DNA of 64,000 bases from Lethocerus indicus (GCA_019843655.1 JACDQD010000107.1:522501-586500); one strand, 5' to 3'. Shown: positions 21,925 to 35,300, counted from the stretch's first letter. Translations and numbers: made by a program. The notes: a model not told the origin generated them from the sequence alone.

Positions 21925-24900
21925 ATTTAGCTATTTCCAAGTAATATTCAAATCCGTCACTATGTAGCATCCAGAGATTCCAATCGAAATCCTCAATAAT
22001 CCACCCGGGTATGCTTCAAATCTCATTGTTAACTATAAGGGAAACAATTTTTCTTTATGATTATAAATATAACTTATTGCATTGTATTAGGTGTACCCAA
22101 AAGTAATCGACAATTTGATAAGATGTCTTGAGGAGTTCTTCAACAGGGGGTGGGGGAATCGAAAATTACCCGGAAAAGTGGCCGGAAAGTTGTCGATAAT
22201 ATCGGTGAATATGTAGTAGATTTTAAAGTTTCTTTTTTAGCAAAATAAAACGATTTCCAAAGTCAAAATGTTGGGATTACTTTCGGTTACCCCTTAATAC
22301 AATAAATTTCGAAAAAAACTTCCTTTACAAACGAGCCAAAAGGGGCTACACTTCGGTCGGAACGGTGTTTAAAATCTAATTTCCTCGAGTTTTCCGCGAT
22401 TAACGCCGCGCTATGACCGTTAGTAGTTAATTTCTCTGATTAACATTTTCAGATACGATTAATCGAAAGTTGAAATTCCAAGGACGGACTGGCGAAGAGT
22501 GGAAAAACCTCTCCAATCGATTTTTCAAATATTTCAAACGCCACCCAATTACGCGATTATCGCCCCTAATTGGAATTGATAATATTTTATCGTACTGTTG
22601 AATATTTAATCGGACATTCGGGCAGAATAAATATTCCACACACGCCAGTTTCTTCTCGTCGGTTCCACTCGACAATTTGCACGGTGCATAATAACAATTG
22701 ATTGTATATAATTTATTATTTCAGATCGACATAATAGTATTCCCCGAGGTGGCACTACAGGCGGCGGGTACGACGGAGTTCGTACCGGTACCCGAACCGG
22801 CGATGAACGTTACGCCGAGGACGGACGCGTCTCAGCACGAAGTATTATTATAAATAATTTTTTTTAAATTTTCTTTTTGTATAATCGGGCCGAACGGAGA
22901 TGAGCACAGGACGACGTTTTATTTCAACAATGCCGCACTTACTTAACCCGTTAAGTACCGTTAATGGCCCCAAATGGGGTGGGGTGGGGGGGGGGGAATC
23001 AGTTAATTTTTTCCGATACGACAGGGTTTTTTTTTATTACTTTCAGTAATTTCACATTATAAATACTACGCCGTGTTAAAATACTCGTAATTATGATTAT
23101 TATTCGAAATAAAAGATGATCCTCTGTAGTGCTCCGATCCCCAAATGGGACTCGATTTAAAATACAAAATATTTTTTAAAAAACCGGTTTTTAAAAACCA
23201 GTTTTAATAATGCGTCGTAATGTGTAAATTTTATGCGAAATTTTCAGAAAAAAAAAATTCGCATTTCAATTTATCGAGATTTCACCGAGTAGATTTTTTC
23301 GTGAGACGGCGCATAAATCTTAATCCTATAACGTTGTGAAGAGGACCAATATCAATATTATTTATTTTTTTCATTCATTCGCATATACAGGTTTATAATT
23401 GCTGATTTTGCGTTTCCCCCCCCCATATTTTTCTGATTTAAAATAAAAATTCGCCCCATTGAGGTCGACTACAAGCTGTGTCGGTATTTAGAAAAAAAAA
23501 TACTACTAAAATCAGAAGGTATATCTTATTCGAATTGTTTTTCAAAGTATTTAATCCGAACATTAACATCTACTGGGCTGAAATCTACTCCATTCCAAGC
23601 CCTCAGAATAACCGGTTATTCGGAACTGTACATTTGTAACGTTCAATATTTCGTTTCATTCATCGATGTTGAAGGTCGTTTTAATGTTATTGATTCGATA
23701 TAAAACTTGAGAAGTTTCTATATATATTGTTTTTTTTTTCGATGTCTCCTCCAGGCCCTAAGGGCGCTGTCGAGTGCCGCCCACGAACACGGTATGTACG
23801 TTGTCGTGAACCTGAAGGAGATATCGCGCTCGGCCAATTCAACGAACGTCTACAACACGAACGTCGCTTTCGACAGGAACGGTACGGTGGTGGGCAGGTA
23901 TTCCATTTAAATAATTTTAAATTATTTGTAAAATCTTTGTAACAGTTATACACTCCCACCCAACAGCAGATTCCCAATCTTGGGCTCCACCCGGAGATTC
24001 CAGTCGAAAGTCCTTCGGGACCATCCTCAATGTATGTCTCTAATTGCAAAATCCCAAGTTCCATCAAGAGGATTGGGTTCCACTAAAGTTCCATTCCAGC
24101 CCGTTACTCCTCATCCTTGGAATCCCCAAACCCGACTTAAACAGAAATTTAGGACTCTTAAGGCCATTACTAGAACGGAGATCGAAACGGACCTCAAGTG
24201 ACAAACTGACAAAGCGATACTCAAACCGACACTGACATACGGTATAGAGCTATGGGGTTCCACCGAGACATCCAATATCGCTAGCATCCAGAGATTTCGA
24301 TCAAAAGTCCTTCGCACCATCCCTAATGCTCCCCCCCGGGTATGTTTCTAACCACACAATCCCCACCATGACCTCTCAACATACCCGGACAGTGGACGAA
24401 GTCGCAAAATCCCGGTTCCTGAAGTTCCACTCCCGCCCTTCTTCTCCTCGTCCCAATCCACTCCTTTTCAGTCCCTTTCCTCTCTTCTTACACGTCAATC
24501 CTAAATAGGGCCTGGAATCTCAACAAGATTTTTCTTAGCCCTGTTCAAAATTGGAATATGATTCCGTCCATGCGGAGGACGTCGTTGGACGGACATCCTT
24601 CAGATGTAATTTCCGAAGATATTCACTTCATTCTATGGGGTGTTCCGAAATTAACCGTTCTTGCAGTAAACCCCTATTGAAAAAAAAAACCATTCGACAG
24701 CCGATAGTTTAGGGTCAGTACAAATGGGGGCGTTACACGATAGAACAACGTGTTTTCATTGTTGGACGATATTTAAAAAAATTTTTTTTTTCACTGTTTG
24801 GTGCGGATTTTTGGGCCGGAGGCATCCGGTACCACATTGGACCGTACTTTTTCGAAAATGAAACTGGTTACTCACTAGTCTGGTGTTCGATATCGCGACG

Positions 24901-27599
24901 CGATAACACACAGTTATTTCTGCCCAAACTGGATGATATCGATGTGCATGACGCACGTGGCTGACAACGAGACGGTGCCACATGCCCCGTACAGACCGTG
25001 AAACGATTCAATTACTGCATGTCAGACATTTCCTGGCCGTGTACTCTCTCTCTCCCCCCTAGATCGTGCGATTTGACACCGTCTGGTTTCTTTTTACATG
25101 GAATTATTCGAAGTCAAAGGTCTACGCCATTGAAGGGGGAAATTCAACGCCGCGTCGACGAAATTCGGCCACATTTATGCAAAAATGGTCGTGGAAAATT
25201 CCGACAAAAGAGTACCTATGTACCGGCATTATTCCATACACAACCCTATCCTGTGTACTTTACGATTCAAAAAACGAAAACTGTACCTCTTTCTTTTCTT
25301 TTTGTTATAAATTCAGGTACAGGAAGTTTCATCCGTACGGCGAGAACGTCACCAAACCGGACACTCCAGACCACAGCTATTTCGATACGGATTTCGGCGT
25401 CAGGTTCGGCATGTTCACCTGTTTCGACATCCTGTTCGAAGAGCCGGCCCAAGTGCTGGTCAGGGAGTACGGGGTGACGGACGTGGCGTACCCGACAGCT
25501 TGGTACTCACAGCTGCCCTTCCTGACGGGTAAGCCGCCCTGCGGGACTCTTGGAATCTCAACACTGTCAATATTGGTCTATAGTTCACAATATCTATTTA
25601 GCCTGTCCTGTCCGTAACAGCCGTACAGTACCAGGCCAGCTGGTCGTACGGTACGGGAGCCAACATGCTCGCCTCCGGCCTGAACCACGTCGAGGGCGGA
25701 AGTACGGGGACGGGCATCTACGCCGGCGGAGACGGCCCCCTGGAGTACATCCTGTCGGAGAAGAACGGCTGCAAACTCATCTACCAGAGGATACCGATAA
25801 GAGGTAATTACAACGTTGACTGTTTGTATTTCGGTAAACTCGAATGTAAATCTGCCGAAGAAGAAGACTTAGGACACGGTCTTGAAGTGACCGACTGATT
25901 CGTTATATGAGTTATTCGGTCGTGAAATTTTTAGTTTTTCCTTCATTTTTTCTTTTCCTACAATAAAAAGTTTAGGTCATTATTGGTTAGGGATTTAAAA
26001 AAAAATTGTGCGTGAGAGTTTATTCCTCCAGGCGGTTCATCAACCTTAACTCCCAGGATACGAGATACAAATAATTTTTATTTCTTTAAATACAAATATT
26101 ACATCGATAAAACGCTACGTATATATACTTAAATATTATAGTACATTGGTTTTTTTTAACAGCTTTCACTACACTGTTTCACTTTCACTTCTGCCTCGGC
26201 GTGAGGGCCCTCCTCCTTGTACCTCTTGGAGGTACTACCTTAACTCCCAAACCAATTTATTCCCGCTCATCCTGGATTCCTCGCGAAGCTTCCCCCGTCA
26301 TCCCGATATCGCAATGACTACTGACTGCTGGGAGAAACCTTGTAGAGTTCACATCCTTGTTTTCCTTCAGCACCGTCAGTTTCCCAGCACCCGATTCCTT
26401 TTTTCCTCGGCAATCGGTACAAAATCTGTTGGTACCTCTCGAAGAAATCCTATCCGACGACGATGGTAACGTTCTGGCGACTCGATTACAGGTAAATTCG
26501 GGGATGGTGTCGACGGCAAAAATCGGCCCATTGACCCGTCCGACGGAGACTCGAAACCGGCAGGAGTGGGTCGATGCGCCCTGGAGACCGGTGCCGGAAA
26601 ACTGACGGTGCTGAAGGAAAATCTCGGACAGTACACGACCGAATTGCTGAATCCGGCCTACGACAGCGAAGTAGAGGTCGAGGCGGACCTCGAGACGAGG
26701 ACCAAGACGAAACTGTATTCGGTGGAGACCGAAGTCTGCCAGGAGAACCGGTTCTGTTGCAGTTACAGGCTCCTGTTCGAGATGAGGTTCGTACCTCTCG
26801 GTCACCGACCCGGCGCCAGGGCGACCCGGGGCGATGATTTCAGAGAGTTCAGATACAGGTTCGCCGTTCTGGACGGCGTCAGGGACTTCTCCGGTATAAC
26901 TACGGGAGGCCTGCAGGTACCAACCATTATTGCAACTATCATAATAAGTTGAGGCTCATAAAAAGTTGTACGCTGTTTACCGGGATGAAGGCTTAAAAGA
27001 AGGGCAGTGTCGGTACCGGGTTGGCGAAATAGGATAGCTTAATACTGTGCTTGAATTTCAGGGAACGACCCGAGCGAGTCATCCCGGAATAACTTTGGGT
27101 CCTGCCAACCGAGGTTCTGCCCGCAGGAATTTGTCAATTATTTAAAACACAATACGGCGTATCGTTGCAGATATGCGGTCTGATATCCTGTCTGGACGAG
27201 AGTCTCGATAGTTGCGGACTGAGGGCGGATTCTTCGAGTCGGCCCGTATCCAGGATGACCGTCGAGGACCCGGATTTCGGCACCCTGGTGCTGGATAGGA
27301 CCCTGTTCAGGGAGATCTCGATAAACGGCACGTTCGCCAACAACGGATCTTTCGTATCGCCCAACCTGCTGGTCGGGTCGGAGAGGAAGGACGTCTTCGG
27401 CGAGGTGCCGTCGGCCGAAGAATTCCTATTCGCCAGGTCGGTAGTGCCGCGGGGCATAAATGCCTGGCTCGGTTTGGGCTACGAAGGCCGGGGCAACATT
27501 TCCCTGGTGACCGCTTCCATATACTCGAGGGTCTACGAAAGGGACGGTCAGAGACCCGGTCGAGTCGGCGAAGACCTGGAGGCTGGGTCTCCTTTTTAA
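21367..27599 (+). CDS. Gene B: vanin-like / biotinidase-family amidohydrolase
   Basis: Eight coding exons in phase: 21367-21423, 21667-21807, 22725-22841, 23755-23897, 25317-25528, 25621-25803, 26492-26916 and 27171-27599 (stop), giving about 568 residues. Intron positions match gene A throughout. Signal peptide MWVRWAVLTTAIVAICQ. The triad is Glu74 (VFPE), Lys156 (YRKFH) and Cys188 (FTCFD). The vanin C-terminal FCCSYRL and the SCLD...SCGLRAD cysteines are present. Unlike gene A, the C-terminus ends hydrophilic, so the product is probably soluble and secreted. Exons 5-6 and the intron between them are nearly identical to gene A, while the other exons diverge strongly. Introns 4 and 7 hold transposon debris. 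Intron 6 holds an inverted piece of exon 7. Confidence 0.92.
21880..21918. repeat. (TA)n microsatellite in gene B intron 2
   Basis: About 19 TA units. Confidence 0.9.
22088..22680 (+). mobile_element. TM2 element plus linked repeat in gene B intron 2
   Basis: The TM2 part runs from TTAGGTGTACCCAAAAGTAA to TTACTTTCGGTTACCCCTTA, with short inverted ends flanked by TA. The following roughly 370 bp (CAAACGAGCCAAAAGGGG to CATTCGGGCAGA) is linked to it. The whole unit recurs in reverse orientation at 36425-37130. Confidence 0.7.
23945..24520 (+). mobile_element. Jockey-like LINE 3' fragments in gene B intron 4
   Basis: The frame reads LTYGIELWGS, then IASIQRFRSKVLRTIPNAPP and VDEVAKSRFLKFH, the C-terminal part of a jockey-type reverse-transcriptase protein. 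A shorter duplicate of the RFQSKVLR block precedes it near 23990. It is broken by stops. Confidence 0.75.
24640..25300 (+). mobile_element. Decayed IS630/Tc1/mariner-superfamily transposon
   Basis: The left end, GGTGTTCCGAAATTAACCG, resembles the TIR at 27758. In broken frames one reads IGPYFFENETGYS, RETIQLL and PRSCDLTPSGFFLHG, blocks of a DDE transposase type common in insects. The reading frame carries several stops. It ends just before gene B exon 5. Confidence 0.65.
26350..26410 (-). repeat. Inverted duplicate of part of gene B exon 7, in intron 6
   Basis: The minus strand reads GGTGCTGGGAAACTGACGGT then GCTGAAGGAAAACAAGG, almost the same as exon 7 at 26588-26625, and translates as GAGKLTVLKEN. 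It lies about 200 bp upstream of, and inverted to, its source, so the pre-mRNA could fold across the exon 7 acceptor. Confidence 0.7.
26945..27030 (+). mobile_element. Mariner fragment in gene B intron 7
   Basis: TCATAAAAAGTTGTACGCTG then TTAAAAGAAGGGCAGTGTCG matches the transposase N-terminal region of the copies near 2887 and 6025. Confidence 0.5.
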
Positions 27600-27710
27600 G
27601 GGACAGTCTAGACCGGTGGTTTCTAGATATTATAGAAAAAACTCGGCCACACCCAGTAAGGATATATATATACAACCCGAGAAAAGTTTCTAAGAAGTTT
27701 TTAATCACTA

Positions 27711-27716
27711 AATAAA
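27711..27716 (+). terminator. PolyA signal of gene B
   Basis: AATAAA lies about 110 bases after the stop, followed by a T/G-rich stretch (ATGTTTCGG). Confidence 0.5.
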
Positions 27717-27757
27717 CAGAAATATGTTTCGGATTTCCAGAGTTAGTGTGTTCGGAA

Positions 27758-28221
27758 GGGTGTCCCAAAATTAACGCAAGATTTGAATTGAATGAAAAAC
27801 ACAGTTTTTCTTCCTTTAAATTGTTATTTTTTTTATCGAATCTTAAAGTACACAGGACAGGGTTATGTATGGAATATATGCCGGCACATAGGCACTCTTT
27901 TGTCGAAATTTTCTTATCAAAAAATTTCGAAAATTCTTATCACCGAAACCGAGAAATCCTTATCGCACGGCCAGCAAATGTCTTGAAATTGTTTCACGGG
28001 TCATGTGGCACCGTCTTGTTGCCAACCACATGTGGCATCCGCATCGATATCATCCATTTTAGGCAGAAAGAACTGTGTTATATCGCACCAGTCGGTACCA
28101 TATTCTGTACGAAATTCGGTCGAACTGTGGCTGCCAAACTTTCATTATTTTTTAACTATTGTTCAACAATGAAAACGCGTTGTTTTCAACTTGAAATCTT
28201 GCGTTAATTTTGGGACACCCT
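27758..28221. mobile_element. Non-autonomous TIR transposon
   Basis: The ends are GGGTGTCCCAAAATTAACGC and its reverse complement GCGTTAATTTTGGGACACCC. Length is 464 bp. The interior carries scraps of the same transposase family as 24640-25300 (CATGTGGCACCGTCTTGTTG) in the opposite orientation. It is too short to be autonomous. Confidence 0.8.
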
Positions 28222-29728
28222 CCCCAAGTGAAGCGCCCCATTTCGGGGGGAATAAAGTGTTTATAACTTGGGATGTTACACGTCTCTGTTTTTTTTACTG
28301 TTTTGTACCTTGCAAAACGCCTCCTTACATGTCCATTATGCAACCGAAATTTATCCTATTTTTCCTAAAATTTATCTGTTACACCACGACGACGGTTTAG
28401 ATATCTCCTCGGTCTTATCATCCCGATTAATTGTTTTATCAAGAGAAACTAATGACAAAAATAACATTCAACAATTGTACTTATAACGAAGTGGCGAGTG
28501 ACATTTTTAGGCCGAATCTCTGATATTCGTTCCGAGAGTTGTGTCCGTGTTAATTAGACATCAATAGTTAAAAAATAATACTACTCGGTCGGATTGAAAT
28601 AAAACCGTCGGATTCAATTTTAAAAAACTTTTATTATAGACTTTCACAAAATCAGGACGAACGTACAAAGTATTGTCGAAACGTTAAAGAAGCCTTTCGA
28701 TTCAAGATAGTGTTGCGCAACAATTCAAGAGATCATATCTGATTTTTATGATCTCTTGATATTGCAAAATTTTATTACCATACCATTTATATTGAACTTC
28801 TGAATGTTTCCTAAATGTTCGCACAGATACTATAAATTATTCCAGAGATACAAAAAAAGCACGAACTGATTAAGGAATTTTTTCATATATTAAGGAGGAC
28901 CGGGAGCATAATACCTCAGTGTACTCTTGTTACTGTTGTTGTATATAATTTGTTAACTGGTTTTTTAAGCATAAGTTAGTATGTGTTGAAGGTTTTTTCT
29001 TTCAATTTTACATTCTTCCTGGTCAATAGCGTATATTGAGATAAAGGCTATATTTATATTTAAGGGACAGGAGCTCTATTCGCAATACATTTACCACATT
29101 ATTACTGTAATATATTGAAAATTTCCAATAAATTTCCGTATTCCACAGAGCTCGGTTGTATTGAACCAGCCCGGAAATTGGAATGACACAGGTTCGAATC
29201 CTGCCGATACTGATGTGTTTCCCACTGATTACAAATGTGAAAAAAATTTATTACATACCCTGATTCCTTCATTATAATAAAGGAAAAAACACAATTTTTA
29301 TGAACACCGTTTTATGAATCAATGGAACTGATAATTAAATTTTAATATAAAATGAATAAACAGTGTCTTAGAATATTTTAACTGTATCCTTGTACGCATA
29401 TACAACCTCATTAAAAATATAAATACGTCATCTCATCCGGTGTTATATTTAATTAGCAGCATTAAAAAATAGGACAGTAGAATGGTTGTAAAAATCGTGG
29501 TTTTATTTTACTCGAACATTCTTCTAAAATCTTTTATTATACAGTTTTATTAAAATCTGTCGTTCAAATTTCATTAAACGGTACCGACATTTGCTAGACA
29601 TTTTTTTTCCATAACATTTAGATATTACACTGCACACATATACGATGTTAAAGTTATAATTTTCTGTACTAAAAATATGATACAAAACTCATTTTTTTCT
29701 TCTTTATCTTCCTCTTTCAGTGCCCCGT

Positions 29729-29773
<45 letters not shown>

Positions 29774-31330
29774 TATAAAAATATATTTATATTTTTAAAT
29801 ACATAATTTTATCCCGAACTAACACTACTTTTTTTATTACATCGACAGATTGAAATGAAAACAGTTAGATAATCTGTACCAAAAAAAAAAAAAATTAAAT
29901 TGTGTTTAACATAATCTTGATATGTATATTTACAGACAGTAAAATTATATAACATTATAATTAAATTAATTATATCAACATTCCTTCAGTACAGTCATAA
30001 ATTGCAATATAGAAGTTAATCCTCTATGGGCCGGTGTAACTTTCAGTTCACATTTCAATTTTCATTTTTTTTTATAATTGCTGATTTTTCTTTCCCCAAT
30101 TTTTTGGATTTAAAATAAAAATTCGGCCCATAGAGGGTTAAAGTATTTAATTTCCCATTTCCCAGAAGAACTTTAATAGTGTAAATTGACAGAGAAAAAT
30201 AAATGAAATAGGAAAATTTTTCAATAGTTGGAAGTAACTACTTGTTTTAATTTAACACCGATTCATATTTTTCGCTTCTACGATTTACACATATCATTTT
30301 TTATTGTTGTATGTGCTGTTTCATTTTTCACCTACGCGAAACATTTTTTATTTCTTATCGTCTAGTTATAAACGTTACGGTTTCTATTCGGAGCAATTTA
30401 CAGGGGAATATATTACAGAGTTTAACGACATCAAGCTCGCCAAATTTCTCCTATTTAAACTCAGGAAAATCAGGATGATGGGAACTTTTTTCTACAAAAA
30501 AAAACATTCAAATACCTTATCATTACATATCTAGATAATTAATTACACAAGTTTTTACATTCAAATTTATAAATTTCTATTTACATCGATAACGAATAAA
30601 TGTAGTGTTTGAAACTTTTGAAAAATATTTTTAAGAATTACAATTTGATTTCTTGGTCCAGTTTGAAGTATAGTAGTTGATAACACACTTTATTTTGCGT
30701 TTCACTTTGCGCTTCACTGCATTTAAAATATTAACATACATTATTAGTACATCGAGAGAACGAAGGCTATAAAGAGAATAACAAGTGCTATAAAGTACAA
30801 AGAGATAATAAAGAATACAGAAAATGAATGTAGATAAATGTAGAGTAAAAGTTGGTGAAAGATGTAGATATAAAAAGGAGAGAAAATACATTTAGATTGC
30901 TCTAAAAGGAATAGAAGATAGCTAACTTAGATATATCAATTACCCATCCAATTATGTTGAATATTTTATTCTTAAAATGTAATACTTATGTCAATTTTTA
31001 TACGTTTTATTTGGCTTCAGGTTATATATATCTCTTCATATAATACAAGAAAAAATAATTGATTGAATAAGCAAAAAAACAATTATTTTTCCTTGTTTTC
31101 CGCAGTATAACAGAGGGGAGTATATTGAAATACTCTCCCAATATAATCATATAATCATTCCCCATAATATAACAATTAAATTTCTTTTTAAAAATTCTTT
31201 CACAATATAATAAACAATATCAAATTTGCTATCGATTGGTGAGCAGATTTTTTTTTTAAGAGACTGGAACCCAATAAAATCTTTTAAAATTATAAATTAT
31301 ATATTTCCATACCGTTCCTACAATTTACAT
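28222..31330. other. Long AT-rich intergenic region
   Basis: No gene is recognised. It holds a (TA)n tract (29737-29770), a TTAA-flanked MITE (30016-30141), a short perfect hairpin (AAGAGATCAT...ATGATCTCTT near 28728) and a B-box-like GGTTCGAATCC at 29193 without a foldable tRNA. Confidence 0.5.
30016..30141. mobile_element. TTAA-flanked MITE (piggyBac-type)
   Basis: The ends are TTAATCCTCTATGGGCCG and CGGCCCATAGAGGGTTAA, an 18-bp inverted repeat with one mismatch, including the TTAA target site. Length is 126 bp. A related interior (ATTGCTGATTTT...GATTTAAAATAAAAATTCG) occurs near 23395-23455. Confidence 0.65.
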
Positions 31331-31336
31331 ATACCG

Positions 31337-31742
31337 GTCTCTGATGGTCTCATTAATAAATTTCATTTTGAGTTCATTTGACAGGAGAAATTGACCGTTT
31401 GTTTCAGGAAACACATAACTGAAATATATCTGTGGAACGACTGAAGTGACCAAAAATAAAAAAAAAAAATTCTCCTGGAGTTATAGAATTTGAAATTTAT
31501 AAATCAACCGTTCCCACCGAATAAATGTTCGATGAGGACTTCGAGCTGCGCTCTGAACTTGAGGGACAAAATATGAAATTTTCTGTAGATTTTGGGTGTG
31601 TTTCTGCCTCCTCTCGCCGGTTTGGCACCGCTACTGAAGACGGCGAGCGGCCGAAGCCGACGTCCGGCGAAAGAGAGTTGGGCAGAAGAACGCACCAAAT
31701 CTACTGTATTTCAACTCCTGGCAGACCTTTAAAACAGGTATT
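31337..31742. repeat. Dispersed repeat with FB1 remnant
   Basis: GTCTCATTAATAAATTTCAT to AAAATATGAAATTTTCTGTA then FB1 sequence. The whole unit recurs in direct orientation at 44378-44805. Confidence 0.65.
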
Positions 31743-31813
31743 CTGAATTTTGTTGCCGTAACTGTTTTCCAGATGCTGCGGGAAGAATACGGAAATCAGT
31801 GACGTTTCTATTG

Positions 31814-32118
31814 GGGTTGGCAACTAAGTAATTGCGGAATTCGCCTCAACAACATCTTGGCACAGATAAGCCGTAGATGGTTTCTCTGTTGAACTATGGC
31901 GAACTGAAATAAATGATGGCCTTTATTCGGTCATCATCGGCCTCCACCGGACGTCCGGAGCGCTCCTCGTCTTTCAATGAATAATCCTCCGACCGGAATT
32001 TGGCGAACCAGTACTGACAATTATCCATCTACGGCTTATTTAAAAGGTACTTAAGGTACTTGAAAGTATGTAGAACGCCAGTTGATCGGTGAAATCCGCA
32101 ATTACTTAGTTGCCAACC
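31814..32118 (-). mobile_element. Deleted mariner element
   Basis: TIRs are TTGGGGTTGGCAACTAAGTA and TACTTAGTTGCCAACCGGAT. Minus-strand remnants of the DEERSGRP and DDDR transposase blocks lie inside. It may fall in the 3' UTR of gene D. Confidence 0.8.
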
Positions 32119-32328
32119 GGATAAAACTGAACGCTCCGGGTCGGGATGGCTGACTCTCCGGACGTTCTCTATGGAAACAGTTCATATGGATTGTTTTTGG
32201 GGAGGAACGCGTGCGCCGCCGGTTCATACGACCCATGCGACCCTGCTGGTCCTGTCGACCGAGAGGCCGGGACCGAGACCGACGATGCTGACGGCCGGCA
32301 GGGGCTCGGCGGCCGACGACACTCCGGG

Positions 32329-35300
32329 TCAGTCGGGGTCGTAGAGGCAGTCGATCCTCAGGAGGACGAAGACGGCGGCCAGCGTCAGACCGGCCAGAGC
32401 GACGAGGACGCCGCCGACGACCCTCACCTCGGGATCGCCGAAGGCCGAACACAGGCCGACGACAACCAGCGACGCCTGGACACCAGGTAACGGTCATCAT
32501 CCACTCGAATACAGTTAGTGATAAGAACAGTGCTAGGACAGTAACGACAATATAGGCACAGCAAGGAGGTTACCGCGTCGAAGAGGAACGAACCGGTTCG
32601 GAATGGAGCAGTACACGCCGACCCGAGGAGATAGTCGGTTACCGGAGAACAGTATTAACGGTGTTGATAAGGAAATCACTATGATGCCTATAATAGTCGG
32701 CTGAGATCTCCGAAGTGGTATAGGAAGCCGGCCGTTGAACTTTCGTTCAAATACGTCCTCGATAGTTTTATTTTATGCGAAAATGTCACAAAGAAGTATA
32801 TTAGCGTTACCCAAAAAAGGGGTTTTTAGGCCCAAAAATGCGGTTTTTAGACCTAAAAATGGGATTTTTAGGCGCAAAAATGTGGTTTTTAGGCCCAAAA
32901 ATGGGGTTTTATGGCGGAAGAATGTGGTTTTTAGGCCCAAAAATGGGGTTTTAGGGCGGAAGAATGTGGTTTTTAGGCCCGAAAATGGGGATTTTAGGTG
33001 CGAAATCAGCCCAAAATGCGGTTTTTAGGCCCTAAAATGGGATTTCTGAGTGCAAAATTTGCAGAAAAATGGGGATTTTAGGCCCAAAAATGCGGTTTTT
33101 AGTTGCAAAATCGACCCAAAAATGGGGTTTTAAGGCGCAAAAATGTGGTTTTTAGGCGCAATTATGTGGTTTTTAGGCCCAGAAATGGGGTTTTTAGGTG
33201 CAAAATCGGCGCAAAAATGCGGTTTTAGGCGCAAAATCGTCCCAAAAATGGGGTCTTAAGGCGCAAAATCGGCCCAAAAATGGGGTTTTAAGGCGCAAAA
33301 ATGTGGATTTTAGGCTCAAAAATGGGGTTTTTAAGGCGGAAGAATGTGGTTTTTAGGCCCGAAAATGTGGTTTTTAGGTGCAAAATCGGTTCAAAAATGC
33401 GGTTTTTATGCCCAAAAATGTGGTTTTTAGGCGAGAAATCGGCCCAAAAATGCATTTTATAGGTCCAAAATTGCCGTTTTAGGCCAAAAAATGCTGTTGT
33501 TAGGCCAGAAAATTCGGTTTTCAGGTGAAAAAATGTGGTTTCGCGTGAAAATAGGCGAAACATCAGACCAGAAATACGGTTTTTATGCATAAAATGGGTC
33601 GAGAAATGGGGTTTTAGGCGCTTAAAGCGCAGAAAAATGGGGATCTACCGGTTGGCGAGTGTGAAACCTGCCACTCGAGACCTAGAAATCCGAACCGGTT
33701 CGTTCCTCCTCTGGCGGCGGCCTCCTATCGACGGCGTAACGCCGAAATTCGCTTAACTGAGTTTGTCATTCACCTGGAGAAAACAGGCTATCGACCAGAC
33801 TATAGTGATGACGACGGCCAGCGGCACAGTCGGCCCCAGGAACCTGTAGCTGGACATTGGCGGACCGCAGGAGGGCTGCTTGTAGCCGCTGAACCCGCGG
33901 CTCGTGTGGATGCTCACGGCTGAAATTGATTTAAATTATAATATTCGAAAATTATTCCCTTTGGCCGGTTTGGTCTCGACGGTGAGAGCGACGGTGACAG
34001 GGCCGAGAGGATTACGAAAAAAAACCGACAAACACAGCGCTACTGAAGATGGCGAACGGCCGAAACCGTTCTAGCACGTGACCGAACCGTCGGTGGGAGA
34101 GAGAAAAATTCTCAAAATTATTATCACTACTCCGAAGTTAGAAATGATATTTTCGGCTGTAACAACATTCACTGGTAACTCGGCAAAACGGAGATGCTGC
34201 TCTCCGGTGGCCGAATCGGAACTTAGATTTAGTCTTACAGATTTTGTTCTTTTTAAATATTTCCTCGGCAAAAACCTTGTACTGAATACGAAGTTATAGT
34301 TATAGTTTTTCCTATAAAAAATAATTCTCCAACCTGCCGCTATTACAGTAAATATTCCGGCTGGCATTCCCAGGCCCAAGTTGATCTTGCCCCTCTCCTC
34401 AATGAAAGCGACCGTTCCCATCACCAGTGAAGATATTCCGCAGACGATCTGTGAAAAAGTAAAAATAATCAATAAATTCAATCAATTTTCGGCCAAAGTG
34501 TAAACTGAAAATTGTTTATAATTCAATTGACCCAAACCTGTTCAGGTTGTTCTTATACATTTGACCTCCCGAAGTTTATATTCAGTATGAATTGTCTATA
34601 GCCTTCCGGTCAAATATAATAGACAATGATATATGATCATAGACAAAAATATATTTTAAATAAAAACCTTATTTTAATTAAATAAATAGAATACAAATGG
34701 TTTCTGAGTGTTTCGTAACTGGTCCGTCTCTCGACAGATGGCGACACTGTCGACATTTCGAAACCCTCGAGAATTTTCCCAGACTGATTTTCTTGGTTCG
34801 TTGAAAAAATTATAATTTTTTATTCCTGTTCTTTTTTTTGGCCGTTATTTTTTTAATTGAAAAGCGACAATAGTAGAATCGAAATTGTAATTTTCAAGGA
34901 ATGAAACTCTGAGAATGGCCGGGGAAAAGCCCGACAAAAGCTCGACTTTTCAAAAGCCCCCAGGTACTTCAATTATCCAAATTAAAAGTACCCGGGCTTA
35001 GAAACCAATTCCTATCGAAGTTACTCCAGTAATGTGAGAGTGCTTTCATCTCGAATTTGAAAAGAAAAGAAAAAAAAAACTACATCACTACTGTCGTTAG
35101 TAGGGCGTAGTTTACGGGCCAATTAAAGATATTAAAAATATTTCGTTTTTCTTTAAATACAGACGGGAGAATACGAGGTCTGAAAGTATCGCGCCGTTTT
35201 GAATGTATTTCGGTCAATATTTTGGAGAAAATATAATATCACTTTGAAGGGGGCGAAATAGATATGTTGGTAGAAAAAAATAAATAATTTCTGGGAAAAA

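Noticed and set aside
26257..26805. 182-codon minus-strand frame
   Set aside because: Mostly antisense to gene B exon 7. Its one protein-like part is the inverted exon 7 fragment listed separately.
29150..29225. tRNA-like B box (GGTTCGAATCC), also GGTTCGAATTC near 5230
   Set aside because: No A box at the right distance and no cloverleaf can be drawn. At best tRNA-derived SINE debris.
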